Shown in pieces: positions 29,192-31,842 of a stretch of 31,842 bases of DNA (positions within the stretch are counted from its first letter, which is position 1; each line of letters opens with the position of its first letter). The notes under the pieces were generated by a model that ran no database searches, had not been told where the DNA came from, and saw nothing but the letters and a program-made list of their open reading frames with translations. Made by a program: the position numbers and the translations under genes. Source of the DNA: CAYZAK01 sp964476445. GTDB lineage: Bacteria > CG03 > SLGR01 > JAGXOG01. Where the stretch lies: positions 1-31,842 of the forward strand of contig CAYZAK010000017.1 of assembly GCA_964476445.1 (NCBI GenBank). Reading direction: 5' to 3'.

Positions 29192-31839
29192 TATAGCAAC
29201 TCCTTTAGATTTTTTTCTAATTTTTGGAGCTTTGAGTTGAACTTTACTACTCTTTTTCTGACTTTGTCTACTACTTTATCCGGAGCTTTATTGACAAAAT
29301 CATTGTTCTCCAGTTTTTTATTTGAATATTCTATCTGTTCTTTAGCGGAATCAATCTGTTTTTTTAACCTTTTCCGTTCGCTGTTTTTTAATTCTTCCGA
29401 AAGCGTAACATAGATGGACACATCTTCAGATACCGCTATCCCATCACCGGGTTTTTTCTCAACATCTGGACTAATTTTTAATTCTTTCAGTCCGGCGAGT
29501 ATCTTAATATAATTGCTGTATTTGCTGAGTAAATTATTATCATCACCTGAGGCTTTTAATCTGGCGTTTAACTTATCAGAAGGATCGATTTTTAACTCTC
29601 CTCTGATATTTCTTATTCCGTTTATGATATCCATAATTTTATTCATCTTTAAGATATCATCCCTGTTAGATTTCACATTCTCCTGTTTTAAACCGTTAAA
29701 CTCCAGAGGATTTTTCTCGGACATATTAAGTTCTTTAGCCAGATAGGTCCAGAGTTCACTGGTTATAAAAGGCATTACCGGATGGGCGATACACAGTAAG
29801 TGCTTAAGCACGTATGTCAGTACTCTCTGTACATCTTTTTTAGATTTATCATCTTCTGAATAAAGCCTGAGTTTGGCCAGTTCCAGATACCAGTCACAAA
29901 AATATTTCCATATAAAATCATAAAGATAGCGGGCGGTCCGGGCGTTGTTAAGTTCGGTGTATCCTTCATTTATTTTTTGAGTAAAATTTTTAAGTTCTCC
30001 CAGAATCCATGTATCAGCCAGCTCCATATTTTTTTTCCCGGGCAATTCGGCGGAGTCTATAGTAAGATTGTCAAGTATCAACCGGCTGGCATTCCACAGT
30101 TTATTGCAGAAATTTCTGGCGCTGACAAAATCATTGTTGTCTATTTGCATATCCCGTCCAGGAACCGCAGCCTTGGCCAGAGCAAATCTCAGGGCATCGG
30201 TTCCGTACTTGTCTATAATATTTAGGGGGTCTATTACATTCCCCTTGGACTTAGACATTTTGTCACCGTGTTTATCCCTTATCATCCCGTGTATATTAAC
30301 TTTTTCAAACGGTATTTCACCTTTCATTTCCAGCCCCATCATAACCATTCTGGCCACCCACAGATAAAGAATTTCATTACCGGTAACCAGAAGCTGAGTG
30401 GGATAGTAGTAATCCAGATCTTTTGTGTCTTCCGGCCAGCCCAGAGTGGAAAAAGGCCACAGAGCCGAAGAGAACCAGGTGTCAAGTACGTCCTCATCCT
30501 GAACCATATCAGTTCCTCCGCAGTCGGGACATGTCTTCGGTTTTTCCTTTGCCGCAACCGGGGAACAGTCTTCACCGTACTGACAGTAATATACCGGAAT
30601 CCGGTGCCCCCACCATATCTGTCTTGAAATGCACCAGTCGTGTAAATTCTCCAGCCAGTTTATATAGGGTTTTTCCCACCGGGGAGGAATAAATTCTATT
30701 TTTTCGCTGCGGCTGGCCTTTAAAGCCTGTGTGGCCAGACCTTCAATTTTGATAAACCACTGTTTGGAAAGAAGGGGTTCTATAACGGTATCGCACCTGT
30801 AACATTCTCCAACAGAATGATGGTAATCTTCTATTTTTGAGATGTAACCCTCTTTTTCAAGTTGTTCTACCAGAGCTTTCCGGCATTCAAACCGATTCAT
30901 ATTACTGAATTCTCCGGCCCGGGAAGTCATATTTCCTTCGTCATCTATAATTTTTATGAAATCAAGATTATGTCTTTTGCCCATTTTAAAGTCGTTGGTA
31001 TCATGTGCCGGAGTAACCTTGACCATACCGGTACCAAATTCGCTGTCCACGAAATCGTCGGCTACTATTTTAAGTTCTCTGTCCACAACCGGGAGAACAA
31101 CTTTTTTGCCTATAAGATGGGTGTATCTTTTATCATCCGGATTTACGGCCACGGCGGTGTCTCCCAGCATAGTTTCCGGTCGGGTGGTGGCCACAGTTAT
31201 ATATTTATTAATGTCCCCCTTAAATGGGTATCTTATATGCCATAAGTTACCATTTTTTTCCACGTGTTCCACTTCTATGTCCGAAAGAGCGGTATTACAT
31301 CTGGGACACCTGTTTACCAGGTATTCTCCCCGGTATATTAATCCTTTCTCATACAACCGGACAAAGGCTTCCTTTACAGCCTTGGAGCACTGTGTATCCA
31401 TGGTAAATCTCTGCCTTTTCCAGTCACATCCGCATCCCAGCCTTTTTAACTGATTGATTATGGTTCCACCGGATTCCTCTTTCCATTCCCACATGCGGTT
31501 TAAAAATTTTTCTCTGCCCAGATCGTGCCGGGTTTTTCCTTCATCCATAAGCTGTCTTTCAACTACATTCTGGGTGGCTATGCCCCCGTGGTCCGTCCCC
31601 GGCACCCATAGGACATTAACCCCGGCAATTTTGTTTACTCTGATGGCAATATCCTGGATAACATTATTTAAGGCGTGCCCCATATGAAGTTCTCCGGTTA
31701 CATTGGGCGGCGGTATGACGATACTGAATGCGGACTTGCCGGATTCGGGTTGAGAATGAAAGATTTCTTCTTTTTCCCAGTAATCCGCCCACTTTTTTTC
31801 GTAATTATTTGGATTGTATCTTTTAGGTATATTTCTCAT
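29191..31839 (-). CDS. valS: Valyl-tRNA synthetase
   Basis: Charges tRNA-Val, with editing of mischarged threonine. It is complete at 882 residues, ATG at 31839. Class I signatures: PPPNVTGELHMGHALNN with HMGH at residues 52-55, and KMSKSKGNVID in the second half. The editing domain shows TVATTRPETMLGDTAVAV and the GTGMVKVTPAHD block. Zinc-type cysteines occur in NRCPRCNTALSD, YRCDTVIEPL and TCPDCGG. An anticodon-binding domain and a C-terminal coiled coil of about 70 residues (rich in KK, LE and NK) complete it. Its leader, where a T-box would stand, lies beyond the window. Confidence 0.98.
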   Translation of the reverse strand: MRNIPKRYNPNNYEKKWADYWEKEEIFHSQPESGKSAFSIVIPPPNVTGELHMGHALNNVIQDIAIRVNKIAGVNVLWVPGTDHGGIATQNVVERQLMDEGKTRHDLGREKFLNRMWEWKEESGGTIINQLKRLGCGCDWKRQRFTMDTQCSKAVKEAFVRLYEKGLIYRGEYLVNRCPRCNTALSDIEVEHVEKNGNLWHIRYPFKGDINKYITVATTRPETMLGDTAVAVNPDDKRYTHLIGKKVVLPVVDRELKIVADDFVDSEFGTGMVKVTPAHDTNDFKMGKRHNLDFIKIIDDEGNMTSRAGEFSNMNRFECRKALVEQLEKEGYISKIEDYHHSVGECYRCDTVIEPLLSKQWFIKIEGLATQALKASRSEKIEFIPPRWEKPYINWLENLHDWCISRQIWWGHRIPVYYCQYGEDCSPVAAKEKPKTCPDCGGTDMVQDEDVLDTWFSSALWPFSTLGWPEDTKDLDYYYPTQLLVTGNEILYLWVARMVMMGLEMKGEIPFEKVNIHGMIRDKHGDKMSKSKGNVIDPLNIIDKYGTDALRFALAKAAVPGRDMQIDNNDFVSARNFCNKLWNASRLILDNLTIDSAELPGKKNMELADTWILGELKNFTQKINEGYTELNNARTARYLYDFIWKYFCDWYLELAKLRLYSEDDKSKKDVQRVLTYVLKHLLCIAHPVMPFITSELWTYLAKELNMSEKNPLEFNGLKQENVKSNRDDILKMNKIMDIINGIRNIRGELKIDPSDKLNARLKASGDDNNLLSKYSNYIKILAGLKELKISPDVEKKPGDGIAVSEDVSIYVTLSEELKNSERKRLKKQIDSAKEQIEYSNKKLENNDFVNKAPDKVVDKVRKRVVKFNSKLQKLEKNLKELL

Positions 31840-31842
31840 AAT

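Noticed and set aside
30956..31453. Plus-strand open frame of 165 codons
   Set aside because: It lies wholly antisense to valS, which is intact and certain; there is no ribosome site.
1..31842. CRISPR arrays, insertion sequences, rRNA genes and riboswitches
   Set aside because: No regularly spaced repeats, transposase-like frames, rRNA segments or recognisable riboswitch cores were seen on either strand. The valS leader, a possible T-box site, is outside the window.

Overview
The window is one gene-dense, AT-rich stretch of bacterial chromosome. Every intact protein gene lies on the minus strand, so transcription runs from high to low coordinates. The only plus-strand gene trace is a decayed macro-domain gene at about 1565-2040. 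Gene order in the middle (tsaC, small phosphatase, glyA, upp, wecA, wecB) resembles Bacillota, and both tRNA genes encode their CCA ends. A secreted beta-barrel-like protein ending in Phe and a LolA-like domain point to an outer membrane. I infer an anaerobic diderm low-GC bacterium. A Halanaerobiales-type organism would fit, but the sequence alone does not settle the taxon.

Layout in transcription order. 31839-26426: valS, an unknown membrane-anchored secreted protein, rph, rdgB and tRNA-Pro, where the end of rdgB lies inside the tRNA. 26248-25346: an MscS channel. 25337-20618: a good promoter, tRNA-His, ribosomal proteins L13 and S9, SppA peptidase, a Yip1-like membrane protein, argC and argJ. 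20587-15498: tsaC, a low-molecular-weight phosphatase with a probable AUU start, glyA, upp, wecA and wecB.

15513-8933 is the least conventional part: a GAF-GAF-HD-GYP protein with lost catalytic residues, a NikR-like regulator with one nickel ligand changed, a DUF1704/QEGLA-type metallopeptidase, two different ATP-grasp ligase-like proteins and a corrinoid adenosyltransferase. These genes are tightly packed or overlapping. The ATP-grasp pair next to the peptidase is the best candidate for an uncharacterised system that makes and cuts amide bonds.

8927-2052: a three-part secreted protein (LolA-like, cysteine-free thioredoxin-like, propeller-like), then a complete sugar-type ABC importer (binding lipoprotein, two permeases, ATPase) ending in metF. 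Every junction in this run overlaps or is only a few bases wide. After the pseudogene come a nitroreductase with its own promoter and inverted repeat, and an outer-membrane protein with its own promoter and terminator.

Functionally the window mixes translation and housekeeping (valS, L13, S9, tRNAs, rph, rdgB, tsaC), one-carbon metabolism (glyA, metF), the middle steps of arginine synthesis (argC, argJ), envelope polysaccharide precursors (wecA, wecB), solute uptake, and the unusual 9-15 kb block.
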